From Nocardia brevicatena NBRC 12119 (GTDB taxonomy: Bacteria; Actinomycetota; Actinomycetes; Mycobacteriales; Mycobacteriaceae), in assembly GCF_000308495.1 (NCBI RefSeq), contig NZ_BAFU01000023.1:1-64000 (forward strand): DNA of 64,000 bases, read 5' to 3'. A program made the position numbers and the translations under genes. The notes under the pieces were generated by a model. It searched no databases, had not been told where the DNA came from, and saw nothing but the letters and a program-made list of their open reading frames with translations. This document shows, piece after piece, positions 35,930 to 46,478 of this stretch (position 1 is its first letter; every line of letters starts with the position of its first letter).

Positions 35930-36584
35930 TGAGCCTCCTGTGTGCAATCTCTGTGTTCGCTTCGCGGGATGGGTCGCTGCGCAGGCTCCTGCTCCCGTAG
36001 GCGGAGTCCGCGACCCCGGCCGGTGTGGAATCGGATCGGTCGCTGGGCGGGTTCCGCCGAAGTGGGTTCGGATCCGCTGCGCGGGCTCCGCGCCCATAGT
36101 CGACATTTGTCGTCTCGGGCGAGTGTAGGCAGTCTGCCAACAGACGCGGAACCCGGATAGCCCTACCGGAGAGTAGGTCGTAGATCACACTCCCGCGACC
36201 CCGGCATCGAACCGCGTCGACAAACCACCCCTCACCTGCGGGGAAACTGCCGGCAAGCGCACTCCGCCACCACAAGGCCCTTTCACCCGACCGGCGACAT
36301 CCCGAAGGATGGATAGCGAATCCGGGATAACAGCCCCCGTCGACACCTTCGTGGACGCCTCACTCCGGTGGTCGACCCGCCACGGCTCCCGACCGCTCGG
36401 AGCGACATCGCGTCGGCGGATTCGCGTAGGGAGAGGGCCGGGGTCACGAGCGCCCCGCCGGGATCACGAGGACCCGCCCGCACCACCGCTGGGCGGCGCA
36501 GTCCAACACGGCCGCCCCGGCTCCGGACCATCCGCATCGACATCGCGCAGCGGCGACCCGGCGGAAGGCAGACCCCAGGCTCAC
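35930..36584. other. Intergenic region upstream of accA3
   Basis: About 650 bp between divergently oriented accA3 sequences and element E. The accA3 promoter must be in the proximal part. The distal part (36280-36585) has imperfect internal similarity (several CGGAC/ACATCGCG blocks). No reading frame here has a ribosome site or recognisable domain. Confidence 0.4.
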
Positions 36585-36712
36585 GAAACCACAAAGGGTT
36601 GCGGCCCGTCTCGCGTTTCGACACCCGAAGCGCATGCGCCGAAGGCGCGAGTCTCGGGCGCCGGAACGCGAGACCCGTCAGGGCCACAACCCCGCGCCGC
36701 CGGAGGCGGCGC
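36585..36712 (-). repeat. Palindromic intergenic element, copy E
   Basis: Minus-strand orientation. Core 36608-36674 has slightly decayed arms (one C-A mismatch, two G-U pairs) and apical GCGCC-TTC-GGCGC as in copy A. The tail reads CCCTTTGTGGTTTCG, a variant shared with F rather than with B-D. It overlaps the 3' end of the sseA frame and encodes its last codons. Confidence 0.87.
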
Positions 36713-37569
36713 CATCGAACACGGCTATGGGCATACGGACCGCGTTTCCCCATTCGGTCCAGGACCCGTCATAATTACGTACCGAGTCGGCACCGAGCAG
36801 GTATTTCAGGACGAACCAGGTATGGCTTGCCCGTTCCCCGATACCGCTGTACACCACCAGCGGGCCGGCGTCGGTGAGTTCGCCGTATACCGTGTCCAGC
36901 GCGTCGCGGTCGCGGAATCGCCCATCGGGGCCGACCGCCTCGTTCCACGGCAGGTTCACCGGGCTCGGTATGTGACCGCCGCGCAGGACCACGTCCTCCC
37001 GGGTGGTCGGCGGGCTCACGCGTTCGCCCGCGTACTCCGCCGGTGAGCGCACATCGATCACCGAGTCGGTCCAGGACCTCTTCTCGGAATATGCGGTCCG
37101 TTTCGTCGTCCCGCCGGACTTGCGGGTATCGGCCGGGTGTCGGACAGGGCGAGTCGAAGGCGGTGTCCCGGGACTCGCCGATCCAGGCGTCGCGTCCGCC
37201 GTCGAGCAGTCGGACGTCGGCGTGTCCGAAGAGGGCGAACACCCACAGCGCGTGCGCGGCTCGGGCATTGGCGCGGTCGCCGTAGAGCACGATGGTGTCG
37301 TCGCGCTCGATTCCTCGGGCCCGCATCAGCTCGGTGAACCGGGTGCCGTCGATATAGTCACGGGTGACCGGATCATCGAGGTCGGTACGCCAGTCCAGTT
37401 TGTCCGCCCCGGGAACGTGACCTACGTCATAGAGGTGCATATTCACGTCGCATTCGAGGACCTTCAGACCGGCCGCGCCGATATTCGCCGACAGCCACTC
37501 GGTGGTCACCAGCCGGTGCGGATTCGCATAGGAGGCGAAAGCGGGATGTGGATCCGGTGCAACGGGCAC
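36678..37569 (-). pseudogene. sseA: Frameshifted thiosulfate/3-mercaptopyruvate sulfurtransferase
   Basis: Two rhodanese domains split over two frames. From GTG 37569 the N-terminal, non-catalytic domain is intact (VTTEWLSANIG, DVGHVPGADKLDW, ALFGHADVRLLDGG). The frame is lost at about 37060-37090, where VIDVRSPAEYAGERV and the C-terminal domain (GGHIPSPVNLPWNEA, HTWFVLKYLLGADSVRNYDGS) continue in the next frame. The active-site loop reads VYSGIGERASHTW; SseA-type enzymes normally have CRIGER, so the catalytic Cys is Ser. The final residues AASGGAGLWP come from element E. It is probably non-functional. Confidence 0.75.
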
Positions 37570-37733
37570 GTTCAGGGTCCTTCGCACGTATGGGTAGTGG
37601 ACGGAGCGGGTTCGGATCGCATCCTGCATGGTATGTGTGACGTGAAGTGAACCGGATTCCCGTGCGAATCGGGTGAACGGACGATTAAATCGCACGTGCA
37701 TCCGATAAAGTCTCCCCGGAGGAGGGGTGAGCT

Positions 37734-38618
37734 ATGTCAGATTCTTGGCCTCGGCGGCGCTTGCTCGCGATCCTACGCGGCGCGAGCGAGCCCCTCGATG
37801 CCCAGGAATTGGCCAGGATCACCGGACAGCATGTCACCACCGTCCGGTTCCACCTCGATATCCTCACCCGCGAGTCTCTGGTGCGCCAGTTCCAGCAGCC
37901 GCCGCGGGGGCGGGGCCGCCCCAGGATCGGGTATCGCGCCGTACAGCGGTCCGTCGGATACCAGGACCTCGCCCAGATGCTCGCCGATCAGCTGGGCCCC
38001 GATCCGGCGAGCCGGGAGGCGGCCGGAGTGACCGCCGGACGCGCCTGGGGCGCCAAGATGGATGTCCCCGACCAGCCTGTCACCACGCTGCGTGAGGTCC
38101 GAGAGCTGGCCGTCTCGCTGATGTCGGAGCTGGGGTTCGCCCCGGAGCGGGATTCCTCGCGCGATACCGACGACCAGGTCGTCATCCCCTTGACCGCCTG
38201 TCCATTGCGGGATCTCGCTCGCACGCACTCCGAGGTGGTGTGCGGTGTGCATCGCGGCATGCTGGAAGAGCTGTTGAACCGCAACGGCGCCGGGGACGTC
38301 GTCCAGGTGGCGTTGACCCCGTTCGTCTCCGACGAGGTTTGCGAGCTGCGTATGCGGCTGTGCGGCGAACAGCCGGACAGCCCACCCGCCATGGCGGCCG
38401 ATGTGGTTTCGGCCGTATCCGCGCGGGGCGGGCCGCCGCGGGTAGTGGAGCCCATCGGCGCTTCGGCGGATCCGGGGGTTATGCCCCCGAACGGGGTTCC
38501 GCGATCGGCGGACCTGATCGGCCCGTCGGGTCGGATGGTTCCCCCGTCAGGCGGGAGCGCGCCACAGTTGGGCGACACCGATGCCGACATCCTGGAGCAG
38601 TCGGCGCAACAGTGGTAG
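37734..38618 (+). CDS. Winged-helix (ArsR/DeoR-like) regulator with extended C-terminus
   Basis: 294 aa, start ATG 37734 with GGAGGAGGGG upstream. N-terminal HTH: RRRLLAILRGASEPLDAQEL, HVTTVRFHLDILTRESLV. The middle domain has a Cys pair in LTACPLRDLARTHSEVVCGVH, reminiscent of metal or Fe-S regulators of the SufR type. After about residue 215 a Pro/Gly-rich tail of 80 residues has no domain, and its last 24 codons lie antisense to the 3' end of maf. It is divergent from sseA and might regulate it. Ligand unknown. Confidence 0.8.
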   Translation: MSDSWPRRRLLAILRGASEPLDAQELARITGQHVTTVRFHLDILTRESLVRQFQQPPRGRGRPRIGYRAVQRSVGYQDLAQMLADQLGPDPASREAAGVTAGRAWGAKMDVPDQPVTTLREVRELAVSLMSELGFAPERDSSRDTDDQVVIPLTACPLRDLARTHSEVVCGVHRGMLEELLNRNGAGDVVQVALTPFVSDEVCELRMRLCGEQPDSPPAMAADVVSAVSARGGPPRVVEPIGASADPGVMPPNGVPRSADLIGPSGRMVPPSGGSAPQLGDTDADILEQSAQQW

Positions 38619-39212
38619 ACCGATTCCCACCACGCTCGAGGGGTCGCCCTCGATTCGGTCGACGAACCATCCGCCCAGTCCGTCCAGGGTGAAGGCGCCG
38701 GCGACCCGGAGCGGTTCCCCCGTGGCGATATAGGCGTCCAGTTCCGTGGGTTCCGGTTTGGCGAAATGCACTGTGGTGGCACTGCAGTCGACCGCCTCCG
38801 CGGTAACGGCCGGTTCGGCGGACCCCGTGGCCCGCAGGCGCAGCACACAGTGGCCGGTGATCAGGTCGGCGTTGCGCCCGGCCATGGCCTGCCAGCGATT
38901 CCGGGTGACCTCGGGGGTATGCGGTTTCCCTTGCAGGACACCGTCGAGGAGCAGCATCGAATCGCAGCCCACCACCACGAGGTCGTCCCCGAGCCCGGTG
39001 AGGTCGTCGGAATCGGCGAGGGCGGTTGCCACGGTTCGGGCCTTGGCCCGCGCCAGTTCGTTCACCACGGCGTGCGGCGTGGTGTCCGCCGGCAACGCTG
39101 CGATCACAGCGTCCTCGTCGACATCCGATACCCGGACGAGCGGGTCGATTCCGGCCGCGCGTAGCACGGACAGCCGGGCCGGTGACGCGGAAGCGAGAAC
39201 CAGCCGGATCAA
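38547..39212 (-). CDS. maf: Maf-family nucleotide pyrophosphatase
   Basis: 221 aa from TTG 39212, chosen for the AGGGAGGGCAGGAA site just upstream. Maf (septum-formation inhibitor/house-cleaning NTP pyrophosphatase): LVLASASPARLSVLRAAGI at the N-terminus, VVGCDSMLLLDG with the catalytic Asp, GKPHTPEV, and the C-terminal GLGGWFVDRIEGDPSSVVGIGLPLL. It lies 19 bp downstream of accE5, in the accD5-accE5-maf operon order of mycobacteria. The 3' end overlaps the convergent regulator gene by 72 bp. Confidence 0.92.
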   Translation of the reverse strand: MIRLVLASASPARLSVLRAAGIDPLVRVSDVDEDAVIAALPADTTPHAVVNELARAKARTVATALADSDDLTGLGDDLVVVGCDSMLLLDGVLQGKPHTPEVTRNRWQAMAGRNADLITGHCVLRLRATGSAEPAVTAEAVDCSATTVHFAKPEPTELDAYIATGEPLRVAGAFTLDGLGGWFVDRIEGDPSSVVGIGLPLLRRLLQDVGIGVAQLWRAPA

Positions 39213-39231
39213 ATTCCTGCCCTCCCTGGGG

Positions 39232-39567
39232 TCAGTAGCGCAGATTCGACAGGTGGGGGTAGGAGTAGGGCGAGGACGGCGAGGTTCCGCGGTGCAGCAG
39301 TGTCGGAATTCCCCACAGATCCCGCGGTCCGGTCGGTGCCGTATCCGTCCCGGCGCTCGCGGCGGCGGCAGCGAATACACATACCAGCGCGGCGATCTCT
39401 TCGTCGGTCGGTGCGCCCTTTTCGATCACGAGAAACGGCTCCCGGCCCCCGGCCGTCGTGGCGGCAGTGCTCGTATCGGCGTCGCCCGCGGGCTCGTTTG
39501 CTGTCGGCTCGGCGGTGAGGTCCAGTTCGGCAGCGGCCAACACTTCCTCTTCTGCCACTATCGTCAC
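39232..39567 (-). CDS. accE5: Acyl-CoA carboxylase epsilon subunit
   Basis: 111 aa from GTG 39567. An Ala/Glu/Thr-rich N-terminus is followed by the short signature PFLVIEKGAPTDEEIAALVCVF, a helix-forming segment that holds alpha and beta chains together in actinobacterial acyl-CoA carboxylases. The C-terminal WGIPTLLHRG and LSNLRY are less conserved. Its position between accD5 and maf matches Rv3281. Confidence 0.85.
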   Translation of the reverse strand: MTIVAEEEVLAAAELDLTAEPTANEPAGDADTSTAATTAGGREPFLVIEKGAPTDEEIAALVCVFAAAAASAGTDTAPTGPRDLWGIPTLLHRGTSPSSPYSYPHLSNLRY

Positions 39568-39711
39568 GGTGCCAGGTCCTCTCTCTTGCCTTGATCGGGC
39601 GTCGGGACGCCCGGTTCGACCATCACCCGGCGGCGGTGGTGCCTGTCGACATTCTCTCCGTCCGGCACCGTCGCCGACGGCATTGTGCGGCCTAATGAGC
39701 GTATCGCCGGA

Positions 39712-41349
<1,638 letters not shown>

Positions 41350-42038
41350 GGCTCGGAGTGTAACCAGTGCCAATGCGTTCCGTTAACCCGGGAAGGGCTA
41401 CTCATCAGTAGAGCCCAGTGGAGAAAAGTGCAGGTGGGCAAGGTTGTCCACTCCGGAATGTTCACCGCGAACCGACATGGTGACGGTTCACGATGAACAT
41501 GTCGGGCCGCCGTCGACCACCGGCGACATGCTGATGAGGTACCCGAAACGGGGCCATGAGTCCGAACACCACATCCCGCCGTGTCCTCGGGCGTATCGAT
41601 CCGGCGCGCTCCGAGCGCCTGCGTCCCTGCCGGGCCCGAGTGAAGGGGTGTACTCGGCGTCGCCCGTGGGGATGGCACAGCGTGGAACAGGGGTGTCCAC
41701 CATTCGGAGCTTCGCCGGGCTGCCCGCGGTGCCGTGGTCGAGTGCGCGTACCGTGCCGGCGCGGGTACGGCTCGGGCCATGGACACCCGGGCCGCCCCGC
41801 CGAGCCTGGCCACAACCCGGGCATAGAGCCGGTGACGATGATGAGCGGCGCGGCACCCGAGGCCTTCGCGGGCGGCCGCCCGTGCACTTCGGAGCCGGTG
41901 CGGCACGGCTCCGCGTGCCTGCGACCACCGCGACCACCTCGACCCGGGACCCCGGTGGCCGGAAAATCGCTTTCCCCGCCCAGGGGCCGCGGAATACCCT
42001 GGAATAGCTCGATTTCCCGAGCGAGGGGAGGAAATATC
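41350..42038. other. Intergenic region between accD5 and birA
   Basis: About 690 bp. Open frames exist on both strands but none has a ribosome site plus domain-like sequence. The accD5 promoter should be at the left edge. A loose inverted GTTCACC/GGTTCAC pair lies near 41459-41490. Confidence 0.4.
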
Positions 42039-42239
42039 ATGTGGCACTGGAGCACACGGGTGGCCGAGCACGCCCGGGCGGCGGCCTTCACCCGGGTCGA
42101 ATACGAACCGGAGCCGACTGTCACCGAACCCGAGTTCGCGGTCGAAACGGACGAGGACCGCCACGACGACGGGAATGGGCTCGTATGCCGAGCGGGGGAA
42201 TCCGAGGCGATGCCGATCGGGTATGCCTTGGCCGGCTAG
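42039..42239 (+). CDS. Hypothetical 66-aa acidic protein
   Basis: ATG 42039 preceded by GAGGGGAGGAAA, one of the better ribosome sites in the window. The product starts MWHWSTRVAEHARAAAF and continues with an acidic stretch (EYEPEPTVTEPEF). No family recognised; support comes from the start site and position 45 bp before birA. Confidence 0.4.
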   Translation: MWHWSTRVAEHARAAAFTRVEYEPEPTVTEPEFAVETDEDRHDDGNGLVCRAGESEAMPIGYALAG

Positions 42240-42284
42240 CCCCGGTCCGGGTCCTGGCGCTCGGTTGCCGAGTAGCCTGCCGAT

Positions 42285-43085
42285 GTGCAGAGGCCACCGT
42301 TGGATATCGAACAGTTGCGCCGCGATCTCACCACGGTCCCGGAATTGGGTTTCTTCACCGGGATCGATGTGGTGCCCTCGACCGGATCCACCAATGCGGA
42401 TCTGATCGCTCGCGCCGCGGACCCGGCCGTCGACCGGGTCGTCCTGATCGCGGAAACCCAGGAGCGGGGGCGGGGCAGGCATTCCCGTTCCTGGTTTTCG
42501 CCGCCGCACGCCCAGATCGCCATGTCGATCCTGGTGCGGCTGCCGCGGATCGAGCCCGTCGCTCTGGGCTGGCTTCCGCTGCTCACCGGCGTGGCCGCGG
42601 TGGACGCGCTGCGCGCGACCGCCGGGGTGCCCGCGACCTTGAAATGGCCCAATGACGTTCTGATCGAGGGCCGCAAGGTGGCGGGCATCCTCGCCGAGGT
42701 CGCCGCGAGCGGAGCGGCGCCCGCGGTGGTCGTCGGTATCGGGGTGAACGTGAGCCTCACCGAGGCCGAGCTCCCGGTCCCGCATGCCACCTCGCTCACC
42801 CTGGCGGGCGCGACGGTGGATGACCGCACGGTGCTGGTGACCTCGCTGCTCACCGGATTCGCGCGTCGCTTCACCTCCTGGAGCGCCGCCGGTTGGACGG
42901 TCGACGAGCTCGCCGCCGCCTACCGCGCCTACTGCTCGACCCTCGGTTCCCGAGTCCGCGCCGCCCTCCCGGGCGGCCGTGCCCTCACCGGAACCGCCCG
43001 CGATATCGACTCCTCCGGCCGTCTGCTCATAGACGGCGAACCGGTATCCGCCGCCGATGTCACCCACCTGCGTCCCGAGGACTGA
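42285..43085 (+). CDS. birA: Biotin--[acetyl-CoA-carboxylase] ligase
   Basis: 266 aa, GTG start. Catalytic BirA domain without an N-terminal DNA-binding domain, as in mycobacterial BirA: VVPSTGSTNADLI, AETQERGRGRHSRSW (biotinyl-AMP loop), LKWPNDVLIEGRKVAGIL and VVVGIGVNVS. The small C-terminal SH3-like domain is present (LPGGRALTGTARDID). It activates biotin with ATP and attaches it to AccA3-type carrier domains. Being divergent from accD5 fits a shared carboxylase supply role; no repressor function is expected. Confidence 0.94.
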   Translation: MQRPPLDIEQLRRDLTTVPELGFFTGIDVVPSTGSTNADLIARAADPAVDRVVLIAETQERGRGRHSRSWFSPPHAQIAMSILVRLPRIEPVALGWLPLLTGVAAVDALRATAGVPATLKWPNDVLIEGRKVAGILAEVAASGAAPAVVVGIGVNVSLTEAELPVPHATSLTLAGATVDDRTVLVTSLLTGFARRFTSWSAAGWTVDELAAAYRAYCSTLGSRVRAALPGGRALTGTARDIDSSGRLLIDGEPVSAADVTHLRPED

Positions 43086-43499
43086 GGGCCCTGATCACCG
43101 AGCGGCCCGAAACCACTGTGGTCGAAGTCGTTCCGCGTCCTCGGCGCCGAATCCACCCTCTCGTCCGGGTAGCACCGCAGGCCGGAGCGGACGCGCTCGG
43201 CCATCGGCCGGCGGTGCGTCGAAAACCGGGCAGCCCAGTGGCGGTATCCGGAAACTCCGCGGCATACGTGGGATCGCGGGCGGAACCGTGTCGGACGAGG
43301 TCGGGGTGCGCCGGAAGATCGTGCGTAGGTCCTCGCCGGTCGCGATGCGCTGCGATATGTCCTCGGTGACGGGTTGTCGCCGGCCCGGCCGGTGCCGCGG
43401 TACGCGAACCGTGCGAGCCCACGGGGGAATCGGACCTCGTGCGGGCGAATCCCGGGTTTGTCTCGGCATTGTGGCCTTCACACGCGGTAGGGTTCGGCC
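43086..43499. other. Intergenic region after birA
   Basis: About 410 bp without a supportable gene. Several open frames on both strands are Pro/Arg-rich and lack ribosome sites. The promoter of the PH-domain gene is expected near the right edge. Confidence 0.35.
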
Positions 43500-44009
43500 A
43501 TGGGTTATCCGGAGGATGTGCTGGCGCCCTCAGAACAGCTGATCCTGCATCGACATCCGCATTGGAAGATGCTGTTCTGGCCGGTCGTGACCCTCGTCGT
43601 CGCCACCGCCCTGGTCGGGTTCGCGGGCGGGCTGGCCTGGCGCAATCTCGAGGCGCCGGTCCGGTCGCCGGTGCTGCTGCTGATTCTGGCGGTGTGGCTG
43701 GGTGTGGCGGTGTGGCGGTGTATCGCTCCGGTGCTCCGCTGGAAGTCGACACATTTCATCGTGACCGACCGTCGGGTACTGGTGCGGGCCGGTGTACTCA
43801 CGCATACCGGTATCGATATTCCGATGAGCCGGATTTCGAGTGTCCAGTTCCGGCACGGGTTGTTCGATCGGCTGCTCGGTACCGGAACGCTGATCATCGG
43901 CTCCTCCTCGGAGGAGCCCCTCGAATACGACGATATTCCCGCGGTGGAGCAGGTGCACGCGCTGCTGTACCACCAGGTGTTCGACGCGGCGCGGGACGAC
44001 TCCCGCTGA
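43500..44009 (+). CDS. PH-domain (bPH2) membrane protein, Rv3278c-like
   Basis: 169 aa. Two transmembrane helices (MLFWPVVTLVVATALVGFAGGLAW and VLLLILAVWLGVAVW) are followed by a bacterial PH-like domain: STHFIVTDRRVLVRAGVLTHTGIDIPMSRISSV split into strands, then FDRLLGTGTLIIGS. Matches Rv3278c by position beside birA. Function in the envelope is not known. Confidence 0.85.
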   Translation: MGYPEDVLAPSEQLILHRHPHWKMLFWPVVTLVVATALVGFAGGLAWRNLEAPVRSPVLLLILAVWLGVAVWRCIAPVLRWKSTHFIVTDRRVLVRAGVLTHTGIDIPMSRISSVQFRHGLFDRLLGTGTLIIGSSSEEPLEYDDIPAVEQVHALLYHQVFDAARDDSR

Positions 44010-44058
44010 TGGGGGCGAGCGGCCCGGTCGTTATCGGTACGAACCGTAACCTGGTCCC

Positions 44059-44736
44059 ATGATGGCCGTATTACTGGGCGAAGACGACGACGCGATCGCC
44101 GCGCCGCTATCGCGTGCGCTGGGCCGCGAGGGCTACTCGGTCACCGTGGAGAGTTTCGGTCCCGAGGTGCTGCGGCGCGCCCTGGAAGACCGATACGACC
44201 TGCTCATCCTGGATCTCGGGTTGCCCGGTATGGACGGTTTGGAGGTATGTCGGCAGGTGCGGGCCCGCGGCGCCGAACTGGCCGTGCTCATGCTGACCGC
44301 GCGCACCGACGAGGTCGATTTCGTGGTCGGACTGGACGCGGGCGCCGACGACTATGTCGGCAAACCGTTCCGGTTGGCGGAACTGCTGGCCCGGGTGCGT
44401 GCCCTGCTGCGGCGCAGCGGTATCGGTGACGACGCGGTGGAGGTGGGCGGTATCCGGTTGGAGCCCGCGGCCCGTCGGGTTCTGGTCAACGGCGTCGAGG
44501 TGGGGCTGGCCAATAAGGAGTACGAATTGCTCAAGGTGCTGATCGATCGCGCGGGCCAGGTGGTGCCGCGCGAGACGATCCTGCGCGAGGTGTGGGGCGA
44601 TGTCGAACTGCGCGGGTCCAAGACCCTGGATATGCATATGTCCTGGCTGCGCCGCAAGATCGGCGACGAGGGGCCGATGGCCGAACGCCGTATCGTCACC
44701 GTGCGCGGTGTCGGTTTTCGGCTGAACACCGACTGA
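44059..44736 (+). CDS. OmpR-family response regulator
   Basis: 225 aa. Receiver domain with acidic pocket LLGEDDD, phospho-acceptor Asp in LLILDLGLPGMDGLE, Thr in LMLTART and Lys in VGKPFRLAELLARV. The C-terminal winged helix is of Trans_reg_C type (NKEYELLKVLIDRAGQVV, RGSKTLDMHMSWLRRKIG, VRGVGFRLN). The kinase gene begins 1 bp after the stop, so the pair is co-transcribed. The stimulus is unknown. Confidence 0.92.
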   Translation: MMAVLLGEDDDAIAAPLSRALGREGYSVTVESFGPEVLRRALEDRYDLLILDLGLPGMDGLEVCRQVRARGAELAVLMLTARTDEVDFVVGLDAGADDYVGKPFRLAELLARVRALLRRSGIGDDAVEVGGIRLEPAARRVLVNGVEVGLANKEYELLKVLIDRAGQVVPRETILREVWGDVELRGSKTLDMHMSWLRRKIGDEGPMAERRIVTVRGVGFRLNTD

Positions 44737-44737
44737 C

Positions 44738-46048
44738 GTGCGGCGCCGGATTCTGCGGTCGATGCTGGCCGTGCTGTTGTTGACCACTGTGGTGCTCGGG
44801 GTGCCGCTCACCTATACGGCCTGGTTGTGGGTGGAGGACATCACCCGTAACGATCTGCGGAACAGGTTGGAGCGGATCGCGATCGAGCTGATCGCACAGG
44901 AGGCCGGCGACGGCACCGTGCACGACGGCCTGGATCTGCGCACGGTGCGTCCGCTGGTCCCGGAGGCGGGCAGGCTCACCATCGTCTATCCCACGCCCCG
45001 CGACAGTGCGGCGCAGCTGGACCTGGGGGCCGATACCGTCTCCGAACCGATGGTGGAGTCGCTGTCGATGGGCTCCTCGGGGTCGCTACGGCTCGAGGTG
45101 TCCAAGGCGCCGATGCAGGCCCGGCAGCGGCAGGCCGTGGCCGGGGTGGCGTTCGCGGTTCTGCTGTCGCTCGCCGCGGCGATCACGGTGGCGGTGCTCA
45201 CCGCGCGTCGGGTGGCCGATCCGATCCGGGATGTGGCCGCCCGCGCCGCCCGGTTGGCGATGGGTGATTTCCGACCGGACCCGCGGAGACACGGTATTCC
45301 CGAACTGGACCGCGTTTCCGATGTGCTGGATTCGGCGACCGTGGAGATAGCCGGGCGCCTGCAGCGTGAGCACGCGCTGGTCGCCGATGTCTCGCATCAG
45401 TTGCGCAGCCGGCTCACCGCGGTGCGGCTGCGATTGGACGAACTGTCCACACACGACGATCCCGCGGTGGTGCACGAGGCCGAGGAGGCGATGGCCCAGG
45501 TCGACCGTCTGACCGAGGCGATCGACGAACTGGTGCGCGCATCCCGGGACGAGGACGCCGCCGACCGTGATCCGGTGGTGGTCATGGACGAGTTGCGCGG
45601 CATCGTCACGGAATGGAACCACCCGTTCCGGGATGCGGGCCGGATATTGCGGCTGACCGGCGACGAATCGCTGCGAGCACCGGTGAGCGGGTCACGGCTG
45701 CGGGAGGCGGTGACCGTGCTGATCGATAACGCGCTCATGCACGGCGGCGGCACCTGCACCGTATCGGTGCGCACGGTGCGGCCGGGCGGTAACCGGGAGC
45801 CACTGGTATGCGTGGAGATCGCCGACGAGGGCGAGGGGGTCAGCGATGAGCTGGCACCGCATATCTTCGACCGGGGTTTCTCGGGCGCCGGGTCGACGGG
45901 CGTAGGCCTGGCACTGGCCCGGGCGCTTATCGAGGCCGACGGCGGCCGGTTGGAGTTACAACGGCGGCGGCCCGCGCTGTTCGCGGTGTTCCTGGGCACA
46001 CCTACGGCCACACGACAGCCGAACCCGGCGCTGACGGAACCGCGCTGA
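44738..46048 (+). CDS. Sensor histidine kinase
   Basis: 436 aa from GTG 44738. TM helix 1 at about residues 8-28, an extracytoplasmic loop of about 95 residues, then TM helix 2 (AVAGVAFAVLLSLAAAITVAVL) and HAMP (RVADPIRDVAARAARL). The H-box is VADVSHQLRSRLTAV with phospho-His, the N-box IDNALMHGGG, the G-boxes DEGEGVSDE and GAGSTGVGLALARALIE. It partners the adjacent response regulator. Palindromic element F begins immediately after its stop codon. Confidence 0.92.
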   Translation: MRRRILRSMLAVLLLTTVVLGVPLTYTAWLWVEDITRNDLRNRLERIAIELIAQEAGDGTVHDGLDLRTVRPLVPEAGRLTIVYPTPRDSAAQLDLGADTVSEPMVESLSMGSSGSLRLEVSKAPMQARQRQAVAGVAFAVLLSLAAAITVAVLTARRVADPIRDVAARAARLAMGDFRPDPRRHGIPELDRVSDVLDSATVEIAGRLQREHALVADVSHQLRSRLTAVRLRLDELSTHDDPAVVHEAEEAMAQVDRLTEAIDELVRASRDEDAADRDPVVVMDELRGIVTEWNHPFRDAGRILRLTGDESLRAPVSGSRLREAVTVLIDNALMHGGGTCTVSVRTVRPGGNREPLVCVEIADEGEGVSDELAPHIFDRGFSGAGSTGVGLALARALIEADGGRLELQRRRPALFAVFLGTPTATRQPNPALTEPR

Positions 46049-46051
46049 GCT

Positions 46052-46185
46052 GTGTCTTTTGGCGCCGCCTTCGGCGGCGCGGGGTTGCGGCCCCGGCGGG
46101 TCTCGCGTTTCGGCGCCCGAGACTCGTGCCTTCGGCACATGCGCTTCGGGCGCTGAAACGCGAGACGGGCCGCAACCCTTTGTGG
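46052..46185 (+). repeat. Palindromic intergenic element, copy F
   Basis: Starts GCTGTGTCTTTTGGCGCC next to the kinase stop, the same edge as copy D. Hairpin GCCGCCTTCGGCGGC, core 46100-46166 with one G-U pair in the arms and apical GTGCC-TTC-GGCAC. The tail reads CCCTTTGTGGTTC, like E. It lies between the convergent kinase and GtrA genes. Confidence 0.9.
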
Positions 46186-46478
46186 TTCTGATGACCTTGG
46201 GTTTGCCTTCCTGCGCCACCGCTGCGGGCGGGTGAGCCGGGCGGACTGGGTTGAATTGCGCCGCTTGGTGATGGCGCTGTGGGGTCTTTGTGACCCGGGT
46301 CTTCTCTGCGCGTCGCCGCTGCGTGACGTCGCGCTCTGGTCGGGGCGGGTCTCGACCGTGGGGCGAGGCGTTCGAGGAGGTGGGGGTGGGGCTGTGTGGT
46401 GCGGTACCGCTTCGGGCGACGCCGTCGGTGCGAATGGGGGTCCGGGTGGGCCTGCCCGATGGGGAGGAGTGCTCTCGG
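46186..46478. other. Intergenic region downstream of element F
   Basis: Nearly 300 bp, G-rich on plus in the right half (GGTGGGGGTGGGGC). No gene supported. Confidence 0.4.

Noticed and set aside
41462-42124. 220-codon minus-strand frame between accD5 and birA.
   Set aside because: Pro/Arg/Gly-rich without domain or ribosome site; it also opposes the better-supported 66-aa gene.
43095-43481. 128-codon minus-strand frame between birA and the PH-domain gene.
   Set aside because: A few segments look protein-like, but there is no ribosome site and no recognisable family.
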